Below are positions 1 through 8,256 of a stretch of DNA of 64,000 nt, in pieces. The notes below the pieces were generated by a model that saw nothing but the letters and a program-made list of their open reading frames with translations, was not told the DNA's origin and made no database searches. The stretch's first letter is position 1. Every line of letters begins with the position of its first letter. The stretch spans positions 62,001-126,000 of the forward strand of contig JACJVZ010000004.1 in assembly GCA_020637445.1 (NCBI GenBank), in the 5' to 3' direction. Source of the stretch: Calditrichota bacterium (GTDB lineage Bacteria > Electryoneota > RPQS01). The translations under genes and the position numbers were made by a program.

Positions 1-1632
1 GTGACAGTCGTACCGGCGTTGTCGTACTATCTTTTGGGCAAGCTGAAATCGAACCAGATTGAACACGAATCATTAGTCGTACGAAAGCTGAAACAGGTTT
101 ACAAGCCAACAGTTGACTTCGCATTGAAAAATGCCTCGACCGTGATTACCGTTTCCGTTTTTCTGCTCGTTGGATCGGTGGTTCTCTACAGCCGTTTCGG
201 TCAAGCCTTTCTGCCCGAATTCAACGAAGGGTCGCTTACGGTCATTTCAGTTTCACCACCCGGAACGTCGTTGGCCGAATCCAACGAGATCGGCGAAATG
301 ATCGAGCAAATTGTCTTGTCTCAGCCGGGCGTGGCCGGCGTTGCGCGCCGTACTGGACGTGGCGAGATGGACGAACATGCACTTGGCTCGAACGCGACCG
401 AAATGGAATGCCGATTGGAGCCGGATATTGACAAAGAACATCTGCTGGAACAGCTTCGCACTCATTTGGCGATGGTACCCGGCACGTTCATTAGCATCGG
501 CCAGCCGATTTCCCACCGCATTGACCACATGTTGAGCGGAACGCAAGCAGCCATCGCGGTGAAACTCTACGGCGAAGATCTGACTGAGCTCCGCAATTCG
601 GCAGAGCTGATTAAGAAAGAAATGGAACAAATCGAAGGGATTGTGGATCTCTCCGTCGAACCGCAAATCGAAGTGCCGCAATTGCGCATCAAAATGAACC
701 GCGAAGCAATGAGTCAATACGGTGTTAAACCCGTGGAACTTGCCGAAGCGGTTGAAACAGCGTACAACGGCACAGTGGTCGGTCGCGTGATGGAAGGACA
801 GTTTGCCTACGAAATGATTGTGCGCTACGATCCCTCGGCGAAAGCTGACACCGCAGCAATTGTTCGCACGCCGTTCCACACTCCGACGGGACATTTCGTC
901 ATGCTGCGCGATCTGGCATATGTTTATAGCGCAACCGGGCCGAGCATGATTTCGCGCGAAAATGTCAGTCGTAAAATTGTCATTCAATCCAACGTCGCGG
1001 GACGCAGTTTGGGCGACGTCGTCGGTGACGTCCAATCACGCGTCGCAGCGAACGTGAACTTGCCCGACGGTTACTATGTGTCCTACGGCGGTCAGTTTGA
1101 AAGCGCCGAAAGCGCAGGCAAGGTCATCGGAATCCTGACCGTGCTCGCAATCTTGGTAATAATCATCCTGTTGTTCACCGAGTTCGGCAACCTGCGTGAC
1201 GCCTTACTCGTAATGGTGAATTTACCGTTGGCATTGATCGGCGGCGTTGCGGCGATCGGCATAACCGACGGCATCGTCTCCATTGCAAGTATGGTCGGTT
1301 TTGTGACGTTATTTGGAATCGCAGCGCGCAACGGTATCTTGCTGATTTCGCACTATCATCACCTGATGGAAGAAGAAGGTGTCTCCTTCCGCGAAGCGAT
1401 TGTGCAAGGAAGTATCGAACGCATGAGTCCAATTCTGATGACTGCTCTGTGTGCGGGGCTTGCTCTGATTCCTCTGGCACTCGGCGGAGGTCAACCCGGC
1501 AAAGAGATCGAAACTCCCATGGCCATCGTAATTCTCGGCGGATTGATTTCGTCCACCGCATTGAACATGGTCGTCGTTCCGGCCCTGTATCTGAAGTTCG
1601 GGCGTAAACGAAAACTTGTGACAAACCGGTGA
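1..1632 (+). CDS. CusA/CzcA-family heavy-metal RND efflux pump, C-terminal half (5' partial)
   Basis: This is the second half of an inner-membrane RND pump that exports metal cations using proton influx, normally in a tripartite complex with a periplasmic adaptor and an outer-membrane channel. The frame is open to the window edge, so the GTG at base 1 is not the true start; family members are about 1040 aa and 543 aa are present. Visible are the end of the first membrane bundle (VVPALSYYLLG), TM7 followed by the FLPEFNEGSL stretch typical of CusA/CzcA, the second periplasmic porter domain with RIDHMLSGT, and a final block of about five hydrophobic helices (LVIIILLFTEFGN, GFVTLFGIAARNG, SMVGF). 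The metal (Cu/Ag versus Co/Zn/Cd) cannot be decided without the N-terminal half. The next gene encodes a His-rich permease, which fits a metal-handling locus. Confidence 0.9.
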   Translation: MTVVPALSYYLLGKLKSNQIEHESLVVRKLKQVYKPTVDFALKNASTVITVSVFLLVGSVVLYSRFGQAFLPEFNEGSLTVISVSPPGTSLAESNEIGEMIEQIVLSQPGVAGVARRTGRGEMDEHALGSNATEMECRLEPDIDKEHLLEQLRTHLAMVPGTFISIGQPISHRIDHMLSGTQAAIAVKLYGEDLTELRNSAELIKKEMEQIEGIVDLSVEPQIEVPQLRIKMNREAMSQYGVKPVELAEAVETAYNGTVVGRVMEGQFAYEMIVRYDPSAKADTAAIVRTPFHTPTGHFVMLRDLAYVYSATGPSMISRENVSRKIVIQSNVAGRSLGDVVGDVQSRVAANVNLPDGYYVSYGGQFESAESAGKVIGILTVLAILVIIILLFTEFGNLRDALLVMVNLPLALIGGVAAIGITDGIVSIASMVGFVTLFGIAARNGILLISHYHHLMEEEGVSFREAIVQGSIERMSPILMTALCAGLALIPLALGGGQPGKEIETPMAIVILGGLISSTALNMVVVPALYLKFGRKRKLVTNR

Positions 1633-1640
1633 AGCGGAGC

Positions 1641-1680
1641 GAAATACAGGGGGTGGCGACACGTCCGCCCCTTGTATTTC
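1641..1680 (+). terminator. Hairpin after the RND pump gene
   Basis: GAAATACAGGGGG at 1641-1653 pairs with CCCCTTGTATTTC at 1668-1680 (one G-T pair). It is followed by CCCGTTGTTTT. It lies between the RND stop at 1632 and the next start at 1723 and could be a terminator or attenuator. The T-run is imperfect. Confidence 0.55.
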
Positions 1681-1722
1681 CCCGTTGTTTTCCGTAACAT
1701 GAAACATGGAACGGAGCACAAA

Positions 1723-2784
1723 ATGAACTCTATTCGCACAGGCGCGTATCTCGGTCTGGCGGCGGCGCTCTTATTCGGCGCGTCCACACCGCTGGCAAAA
1801 TCGCTGCTGCACGAAGTTGATCCCGGTCTGCTTGCAGGACTGCTTTATCTCGGCGCGGGATTTGGTTTGGGCGGATTACAGTTCGGACGAAGAATTGTTT
1901 CAGGAAAACGCCGCACTTCTGAAGGCGCTCTGACCAAGCGGGACTGGCCGTGGCTTGCAGGTGCAGTTCTTGCGGGCGGAGTAGTCGGCCCCGTATTGTT
2001 GATGATCGGTTTGCAAAAGACCTCTGCGGCCAATGCGTCTTTGATGCTGAATGCCGAAGCCGTACTGACCGCCGTAATTGCGTGGACACTGTTCAAAGAA
2101 AATTTCGACCGACGGATCATGCTCGGCATGGTTGCGATTGTAGCGGGAGCGGTGATTCTGTCGTGGGCAGGACGACCCGAAGGAACGTCGGGACTCGGCG
2201 AGTTGCTAATTGCTTTGGCCTGTCTGTCATGGGCCATTGACAACAATCTTACTCGCAATATCTCTGCTGTAGATCCCAAGTTGACCGTAATGATCAAAGG
2301 AGTTGTCGCGGGTCTCATCAATTGCACCATTGCAATATCGATGGGAGCAAAGTTTCCGCCGCTTCTTTATCTGCTCGGAGCAGGTTTGGTCGGTTGGCTT
2401 GGCTACGGCGTGAGTTTACAACTCTATGTTCTCGCATTGCGTCACGTCGGGACGGCCAGAACAGGCGCATACTTTTCAGTTGCTCCGTTCGCAGGAGCGC
2501 TAATCTCGTTTGTGATGTTCTCGACACCGTTGACTGTCGCCTATGCGATCGCCGCCGCGCTGATGGTTTTGGGAGTATGGCTGCATTTAACGGAAGACCA
2601 CGACCACGAGCACACACATGAAGAAATGTGGCATGATCACAAACACGTCCACGACGAACACCATCAACACGATCACGAACCCGGCATCGATCCAAGAGAG
2701 CCGCATTCGCATCCACATTATCATCCGGTTTTGACGCACAAGCATCCGCACTATCCTGACATTCATCATCGGCATTCGCATTGA
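1723..2784 (+). CDS. EamA/DMT-superfamily permease with histidine-rich C-terminal tail
   Basis: Predicted inner-membrane carrier of the drug/metabolite transporter superfamily with about ten hydrophobic helices in two EamA halves (early GAYLGLAAALLFGASTPLAK; GGVVGPVLLMIGLQKTSAAN). ATG 1723 is chosen because GGAG lies 8 bases upstream; an in-frame ATG at 1672 falls inside the hairpin after the previous gene. The protein is 353 aa. The last 45 or so residues are a hydrophilic, cytoplasm-or-periplasm-facing tail in which about 40% of residues are His, with Asp/Glu (HDHEHTHEE and HHQHDHEPG). Such tails bind Ni, Co, Zn or Cu in other transporters. Together with the metal-efflux RND gene upstream this suggests a metal or metal-complex substrate, but the EamA fold itself does not fix the substrate. 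Confidence 0.85.
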   Translation: MNSIRTGAYLGLAAALLFGASTPLAKSLLHEVDPGLLAGLLYLGAGFGLGGLQFGRRIVSGKRRTSEGALTKRDWPWLAGAVLAGGVVGPVLLMIGLQKTSAANASLMLNAEAVLTAVIAWTLFKENFDRRIMLGMVAIVAGAVILSWAGRPEGTSGLGELLIALACLSWAIDNNLTRNISAVDPKLTVMIKGVVAGLINCTIAISMGAKFPPLLYLLGAGLVGWLGYGVSLQLYVLALRHVGTARTGAYFSVAPFAGALISFVMFSTPLTVAYAIAAALMVLGVWLHLTEDHDHEHTHEEMWHDHKHVHDEHHQHDHEPGIDPREPHSHPHYHPVLTHKHPHYPDIHHRHSH

Positions 2785-2853
2785 GAAGATTGGTGTGTCT
2801 TGCGAAATGAACAAAAAAATATTTGATTCAATCTATAGTCGAGGAATTGCAAA

Positions 2854-3396
2854 ATGAAAATGATCATAACCATAACGTTTGCGGGACTCATGTGTCTCAT
2901 GCACGTGCCCGCCTTCGCGCAAATGGAAATCTTTGAAGCTGCCAAAGCCGGAAACATCGAGCGCGTGGAAGAGCTGCTCGTGTCTCAGCACTCTGCGCTG
3001 GACTACGATGAACAGGGATCAACCTTGCTGCACTGGGCGGCCAGCGGTGGACAAGCCAAAGTCGCGGGGCTGCTAATATCTCGTGGGGCCGACGTGAATC
3101 TTGCCAACAAGGATGGCTACACTCCGTTGCACAATTGCGCGCTGAGCGGAAATGGCGAAACCGCCGCGGTTCTTTTGAACAACGGCGCAACCATTAATGC
3201 TCGTGACAAAAACGAAATGACCGCCTTACACTTGTGCGGACTCAGCAACAATGTAGACGTCGCCAAGGTTCTAGTCGGTCACGGAGCCGATGTCAATGAC
3301 AAGACAACTACTCAGTGGACACCGCTGCGCGTCGCCGAGTACAAGGGCAGCACAGAGCTGATCGAATGGCTAAAGTCCCAAGGCGCGAATGAATAG
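2854..3396 (+). CDS. Secreted ankyrin-repeat protein
   Basis: A 180-aa protein with a clear Sec signal peptide (residues 1-23, ending PAFAQ) and then four to five ankyrin repeats filling the rest (GSTLLHWAASGGQ, GYTPLHNCALSGN, EMTALHLCGLSNN, QWTPLRVAEYKGS). Each repeat keeps the TPLH/TALH and GAD(V/I)N turns. Small periplasmic ankyrin proteins serve as binding scaffolds, sometimes protecting catalase or metal proteins, but no partner can be named here. ATG 2854 has GAGGAAT just upstream. A strong terminator-like hairpin follows 90 bases after the stop, so this is probably the end of the metal locus transcript or a unit of its own. Confidence 0.9.
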   Translation: MKMIITITFAGLMCLMHVPAFAQMEIFEAAKAGNIERVEELLVSQHSALDYDEQGSTLLHWAASGGQAKVAGLLISRGADVNLANKDGYTPLHNCALSGNGETAAVLLNNGATINARDKNEMTALHLCGLSNNVDVAKVLVGHGADVNDKTTTQWTPLRVAEYKGSTELIEWLKSQGANE

Positions 3397-3488
3397 CCGA
3401 GGATTTTCACCCCCTTTTGGTGTCCTGCCTTTGTCCAGCAAGCTAATGTCACATACGGTATAAACAAAGACTTAGCAGTCAAACGAGA

Positions 3489-3512
3489 AAAGCCCCAAAC
3501 GGGGCTTTCTTG
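3489..3512 (+). terminator. Rho-independent terminator after the ankyrin gene
   Basis: AAAGCCCC at 3489-3496, loop AAAC, GGGGCTTT at 3501-3508, then CTTGTT. Perfect 8-bp stem. It separates the left-edge genes from the operon that starts at 3697. Confidence 0.8.
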
Positions 3513-3696
3513 TTAATAGTCCTCGCCTTGGAAACGTAATGTACCTTAACACCCGCCAAAATCTCGTCTTGAATAGTCCTTGAACACCGAACTGAAACTT
3601 TCCTATTTTCAGACAGTTAACAGTGTATACATGATGCAACTGTCCATAAAATTCGCTATGTTTAATGTATAGTGAAGTCAAGACTTAGAGGAGATC
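3513..3696 (+). promoter_or_regulatory. AT-rich leader and likely promoter of the 3697-12284 operon
   Basis: About 180 bases of AT-rich, gene-free DNA between the terminator and the first gene of the operon. An excellent Shine-Dalgarno, GAGGAG, at 3688-3693 precedes ATG 3697. TAATGTATAGT near 3664-3674 is -10-like. No operator palindrome or riboswitch fold was recognised. Confidence 0.45.
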
Positions 3697-4851
3697 ATGC
3701 GCGAAGAAACCGCGGAACAGAACTTGGAAGCTGCGAAAAGTAGCCAGCGCTCGGAGACAAAAGATCAAATTACGCCTTCGTCGGAGATTCGCCCGCTCTT
3801 GGACGGCGCGACTCCGTCAACAGAGCGGCTTGACCCTGAGCTGGAACCGGCGCACAAAATTGCCGCTGATGCCAGCAGGTCAGTCGAAGATCGACTGGAA
3901 GCCTTTGAAGATATTTTCGATTCGGAAGTCGGCGACACGTCCCTGCATCGTGCCCGCAACATCGAAAAAGAAATCGGTATCCGCCAACTCTTCTTCAAGT
4001 TCGAAGGCGGAAATCCCACTGGCACGCAAAAGGATCGCATCGCCTTTGCGCAAGCCATGGACGCCATTCGCCGCGGCTATGATACGATCACGGTCGCAAC
4101 CTGCGGCAACTACGGCGCGGCCATGGCCTTCGCCGCTAATACCGCCGGCCTGAGGTGCATCATATATGTCCCCGCGAAGTTTCATTCCGGAAGAATTCAG
4201 GAGATGGAGCGAAATGGTGCGGAAATCGTGCGTGTCGACGTCGACTATGAAAGAGCAGTGGAAGCGTCAAGCAGCCTCGCCCAACAACATGAGTATTACG
4301 ACGCGAACCCCGGCGGAGCAAATACCGCCATTCAGCTCAAGGCCTACGGTGAAATTGCCTTCGAGATCTACGACAGCTTGCGGGATGCGCCGGCGGCCAT
4401 CGCCATTCCCGTTTCCAATGCCACGACGCTGGCCGGAGTTTACAAAGGGTTCCTGAGCCTCTATCGGCGTGGCAAAACCTCACGCATTCCCCGCATCATC
4501 GGCGGCTCTTCGTCCGGCATGAATCCCGTCATTCATGCCTATATAAAAGGTCTCAAAACCTGCGAGGACCTCCCACCCGAAAAAATCCGCGAGACGCAAG
4601 TCAATGAGCCGCTCGTCAATTGGCACTCCATCGACGGAGACCTGGCCCTGTCTGCCATGTATTCCACGAACGGCTGGGGAGCAAATGCGACGGATAAATC
4701 GATGATGTCATTTGCCAAAAAGATCAAAGAGCAGGAGGGCTTGAGTGTGCTGCCTGCGTCGACCGCGGGGCTTATCGCCCTCTCAAGCGTCCCCAGTGGA
4801 CTCTTGCAGCCCGACAGATATGTTGTTTTGCTAACCGGGAGAAAGGCATGA
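3697..4851 (+). CDS. Threonine-synthase-like PLP-dependent (fold II) enzyme
   Basis: A 384-aa pyridoxal-phosphate enzyme of the tryptophan-synthase-beta/threonine-synthase fold. The Schiff-base lysine is in GGNPTGTQKDR (K112), the phosphate/Asn loop is ATCGNYG, and GGSSSGMNPV resembles the glycine-rich cofactor phosphate cup. The first 60 or so residues are polar and look disordered. True threonine synthases are usually 350-480 aa and lie with homoserine genes. Here there is no hom or thrB, and the gene opens a tight operon, overlapping the DUF1611 gene by 4 bases. I infer a specialised beta- or gamma-replacement/elimination enzyme of the same pathway as its neighbours, with substrate unknown. 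It could instead be a moonlighting threonine synthase or a diaminopropionate-lyase relative. Confidence 0.85.
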   Translation: MREETAEQNLEAAKSSQRSETKDQITPSSEIRPLLDGATPSTERLDPELEPAHKIAADASRSVEDRLEAFEDIFDSEVGDTSLHRARNIEKEIGIRQLFFKFEGGNPTGTQKDRIAFAQAMDAIRRGYDTITVATCGNYGAAMAFAANTAGLRCIIYVPAKFHSGRIQEMERNGAEIVRVDVDYERAVEASSSLAQQHEYYDANPGGANTAIQLKAYGEIAFEIYDSLRDAPAAIAIPVSNATTLAGVYKGFLSLYRRGKTSRIPRIIGGSSSGMNPVIHAYIKGLKTCEDLPPEKIRETQVNEPLVNWHSIDGDLALSAMYSTNGWGANATDKSMMSFAKKIKEQEGLSVLPASTAGLIALSSVPSGLLQPDRYVVLLTGRKA

Positions 4852-5933
4852 TTTTCAATTACGACGGCAACGCGATTGTCTATTGCGAAGGTGCCTTCAA
4901 CACGACCAACGGCAAGACCGCGCACGGGCTCGTGAGATTTACCCGCAGGTTTGACGTGCATTCCGTAGTCGATTCCCGCTATGCCGGAAAGGACGCTCTT
5001 GAAGTTCTCGACGGAAAAAAATCTGGAATCAAAATCTTTGAGTCCGCGTACGATGCGGCGGCGGCGGCCCGCGAAGACGGAAAACCTCCGACACATTTCG
5101 TCGTCGGACTTGCACCCGACGGCGGAAGACTTTCCGGCGAAGCCCGTGAGGCCGTGCGGCAAGCCATTGAAATGAAACTCAACATCGTCTGCGGCTTGCA
5201 TGACTATCTCACCGAAGATCCCATCATGATGGATCTTGCCCTCGGGCGTGGAGTGACAATAACCGACGTGCGCAAACCCCCTTCGGTGGACGCTCTGCAT
5301 TTCTTCGAAGGCAAAATAGAACAAGTCGAGTCCTTCAAGGTCGCCGTGCTCGGAACGGATTCCGCCGTCGGCAAACGTACCACCGCGTGGCGCGTCGTGT
5401 TTGGTTTGACGGACAAAGAACATACGTCAGAGTTGATCGGCACCGGTCAAACGGCCTGGCTGCAAGGCGCGCGCTACGGCTGTATCATGGATTCGCTGGT
5501 CAATGATTTTGTGGCTGGCGAAATCGAACATGCCGTCTGGAGTGCGTGGAACGAGCAGCGCCCCGAATTCATTATCATAGAAGGGCAAGGCAGTCTTTTG
5601 AATCCGGCCTATCCCGGTGGGTTCGAAATTCTCGCTGCCGGACGTCCTGACGTCGTCATCTTGCAGCACGCACCCATGCGCAAAGAGTACGACGGTTTCC
5701 CCGGTTATAAACTCCACGACTTGAAACGGCAAATTGAAGCTATTCAGCTCATTTCCGACAAACCGGTCGTCGCGATAACCGTTAACCATGAAGAAATTCC
5801 CACGGACAAAATCGACGCCGTCTGCTCTGAAATCGAACAGCAATACGGATTGCCGACGGCCGACGTCCTGATTCACGGTCCAGCAAAGATCGTGGACGCC
5901 GTGGTTCAAGCAAGAAACAAAATGAAGCACTGA
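4848..5933 (+). CDS. DUF1611 family protein (DgcN-like), P-loop containing
   Basis: A 361-aa protein with the two-part DUF1611 architecture: an N-terminal Rossmann-like domain (residues 1-155; VVGLAPDGGRLSG, CGLHDYL) and a C-terminal P-loop domain (VAVLGTDSAVGKRTT, about 166-179; IIIEGQGSLLNPAYPG). From family knowledge, some DUF1611 proteins are called DgcN and act as N-acetyltransferases in D-glutamate catabolism next to an epimerase-type partner (DgcA). A dipeptide-epimerase-fold gene lies two genes downstream here, so the pairing recurs. The start overlaps the PLP-enzyme stop by 4 bases (ATGA), a sign of translational coupling. Orthology to DgcN proper is not shown, as this copy is in a larger operon. 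Confidence 0.85.
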   Translation: MIFNYDGNAIVYCEGAFNTTNGKTAHGLVRFTRRFDVHSVVDSRYAGKDALEVLDGKKSGIKIFESAYDAAAAAREDGKPPTHFVVGLAPDGGRLSGEAREAVRQAIEMKLNIVCGLHDYLTEDPIMMDLALGRGVTITDVRKPPSVDALHFFEGKIEQVESFKVAVLGTDSAVGKRTTAWRVVFGLTDKEHTSELIGTGQTAWLQGARYGCIMDSLVNDFVAGEIEHAVWSAWNEQRPEFIIIEGQGSLLNPAYPGGFEILAAGRPDVVILQHAPMRKEYDGFPGYKLHDLKRQIEAIQLISDKPVVAITVNHEEIPTDKIDAVCSEIEQQYGLPTADVLIHGPAKIVDAVVQARNKMKH

Positions 5934-5934
5934 C

Positions 5935-8256
5935 ATGACCGACAAGAAACGCGGCACGCCCCTCTCCAAACTCGTAGTCATAGACAAACTGGAAGTCGGC
6001 CCGACTCGTATCGAGCCGAAAAGAGTCGTCACTCCCTACACGGTTTACACAGGTAAGTCGTCCGAAAGTTTTGACTTCATTTACACGTTCGAAGATACGG
6101 TCTTCGAAGATCGGAATGTTCCCGCGCAAAATCTCGGGTCTATGATGGGCGCGCAGATTGCCTTGAATTACGGGCTGTTCTGCAAGGAAATCAGTTTCCT
6201 CGGTGCGTTGGATCATCACGATCAACAATTCCTGACGGAAATGGCCAAGAACACGGCGCGGGAAATCTATGTCAACAAGTTTCTCGAGCCGAACATCTTT
6301 CTCCGAGGCGCGGCCGCATCTCTTGCCGTCGTTAGTCGGAAGAACTACCTTCAAGCTAAACTCACTTTTCCGAATTCCGTCAAAAAAATCGACGGCAAAT
6401 GGCGCGTCAATCCGAAACGCCATGCGATCTCGTCCAGCGGCGGCAAAGACAGTCTGGTAACCTACGGACTCTTGCGTGAAGCGTCGGTGGAAACACACCC
6501 GATTTTCATCAACGAGTCCGGCCGCCATTGGTTCACCGCGCTGAATTCCTATCGGCATTTTGCGCAGCATGTTCCCAACACGGCAAGAGTGTGGACGAAT
6601 TCCGACCGAGTCTTCTCGTGGATGTTGAAGCATTTGCCCTTCATTCGGCCCGACTACGCTGACGTGCGTTCGGACTACTATCCCGTTCGTCTCTGGACCG
6701 TCGCCGTGTTTTTGTTTGGCACACTTCCGATTCTGCGCAAACGGGAAATCGGCAGACTGCTGGTCGGAAACGAATACGACACAACCGAAAAACACGAGCA
6801 CAGCGGCATTACGCACTACTCGGGGTTGTATGACCAAAGCCGCTACTTCGATGAAATGATGAGTCGTTACTTCCAGCGGAAAGGGTGGGGCGTCACACAA
6901 TTTTCCATCCTCCGTCCCTGCTCGGAAGTATTGATAGAAACCATTCTCGCCAAACGGTTTCCCGATTTGCTGACATATCAGGTTTCCTGCCACGCCGCGA
7001 CCAAAAAAGGCGAGCGCGTGCTTCCCTGCGGAAAATGCGAGAAGTGTCGGAGAATTGTTTCAATGCTGACCGCGATGGACGAAGATCCCCGCAAATGCGG
7101 ATATACGGACGAACAAATTGAATTCGGTCTAAAGTCGTTTACCCGCGAAGGAATTCATCAAGAATCCGCAGGCGAGGAACATCTTGCGTTTATTCTCTCA
7201 AAGAAAAACAAGATTAAGCTCAGCAGTACGTCGGTGCGCGCCAAGGAACACCCTGAGCTGATGAAACTTCGTTTCCATGCCGAACGCTCGCCGATGAACG
7301 GTATCCCCACCGATTTGCGCGGAAAGTTGTATTCCATGCTGTTGCGCCAAACGGACGGCGCGGTGAAACGTTCCGGTCGGGTGTGGATAGAAACGGATCC
7401 CTTGACGGATCCCGATGCGCTTGCTCCGTACAAATTTGAAAGCCGTGGAACAAACGTCGATTCGCAGGCGCTCGCGTCACAATATCTTCTGGGCGAATTA
7501 ACTTGGCCCGAGGCTCAAGAGCGTCTGAAACAAACCGACGTTGCACTTTTGCCCGTCGGAGCGGTCGAGCAGCACGGACCGCATCTTCCTCTCGACACCG
7601 ATGCCTGGGACGCCGACTATCTTTCGCGCGAAGTCGCGGCAGGCTGTTCCGACCCCAAGCCGCTCGTACTGCCGCTCGTTCCCTACGGAGTCTCATATGC
7701 GCACGAAGATTTCAGCGGAACTATCAGCGTCGGCCCCGACACGTTGTCGCGAATGATCTACGAAATCGGCATCAGCGCCGCGCGCAACGGCATTACGAAG
7801 CTGGTCATCATCAACGGACACGGCGGCAATGGCCCCGCGTTGCACTTCGCGGCGCAAATGATTAACCGCGATGCCAGAATCTTCACCTGTGTAGATACCG
7901 GCGAAACCAGCGATGCGGACATTGACGCCATGAGTGGCGTTCACAATGACGTACACGCCGGCGATATCGAAACCTCGACCACACTCGCCGTCAGACCGCA
8001 ATTGGTCAAGATGGACAAGGCCGAAAAGTTCATTCCCAACTTCTCCAGTAAATATCTGAACTTCTCCGCACAGCATGCCGTCGGATGGTACGCTCGAACC
8101 GCGAAAATTACCCCCACCGGCGTCTTCGGAGATCCCACCGTCGCCACTCGCGAAAAAGGCGAGGCGATGTGGAAAATCATGATCGAGAGATTGGTTGAGT
8201 TGGTCGAGTCCCTGAAAGGACTCCCGCTCGATGAAATCTACCAAACGAAGCTATGA
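5935..8256 (+). CDS. Fusion protein: PP-loop (QueC/MurL-like) ATP pyrophosphatase + creatininase-family amidohydrolase
   Basis: A 773-aa two-enzyme fusion starting one base after the DUF1611 stop. Residues 1-155 form an N-terminal domain I do not recognise. Residues 160-400 are an adenine-nucleotide alpha-hydrolase fold with the PP-loop SSGGKDS (167-173) and a QueC-like zinc site (C352, C365, C368, C371; CGKCEKC). Residues 513-773 are a complete creatininase domain with likely metal ligands in VEQHGPH (E545, H547), D555, NGHGGN and HAGDIETS (H674, E679). PP-loop enzymes adenylate a carboxylate or carbonyl and release PPi. MurL, an ATP-dependent peptidyl-glutamate epimerase, has this type of chemistry. 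Creatininases hydrolyse cyclic amides. One chain therefore could activate and then open or cleave an amide. Stop and next start overlap by 4 bases. Confidence 0.85.
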   Translation: MTDKKRGTPLSKLVVIDKLEVGPTRIEPKRVVTPYTVYTGKSSESFDFIYTFEDTVFEDRNVPAQNLGSMMGAQIALNYGLFCKEISFLGALDHHDQQFLTEMAKNTAREIYVNKFLEPNIFLRGAAASLAVVSRKNYLQAKLTFPNSVKKIDGKWRVNPKRHAISSSGGKDSLVTYGLLREASVETHPIFINESGRHWFTALNSYRHFAQHVPNTARVWTNSDRVFSWMLKHLPFIRPDYADVRSDYYPVRLWTVAVFLFGTLPILRKREIGRLLVGNEYDTTEKHEHSGITHYSGLYDQSRYFDEMMSRYFQRKGWGVTQFSILRPCSEVLIETILAKRFPDLLTYQVSCHAATKKGERVLPCGKCEKCRRIVSMLTAMDEDPRKCGYTDEQIEFGLKSFTREGIHQESAGEEHLAFILSKKNKIKLSSTSVRAKEHPELMKLRFHAERSPMNGIPTDLRGKLYSMLLRQTDGAVKRSGRVWIETDPLTDPDALAPYKFESRGTNVDSQALASQYLLGELTWPEAQERLKQTDVALLPVGAVEQHGPHLPLDTDAWDADYLSREVAAGCSDPKPLVLPLVPYGVSYAHEDFSGTISVGPDTLSRMIYEIGISAARNGITKLVIINGHGGNGPALHFAAQMINRDARIFTCVDTGETSDADIDAMSGVHNDVHAGDIETSTTLAVRPQLVKMDKAEKFIPNFSSKYLNFSAQHAVGWYARTAKITPTGVFGDPTVATREKGEAMWKIMIERLVELVESLKGLPLDEIYQTKL

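Noticed and set aside
5782..6993. 400-codon minus-strand frame opposite the PP-loop domain
   Set aside because: It overlaps two coupled plus-strand genes with clear motifs and has no domain of its own.
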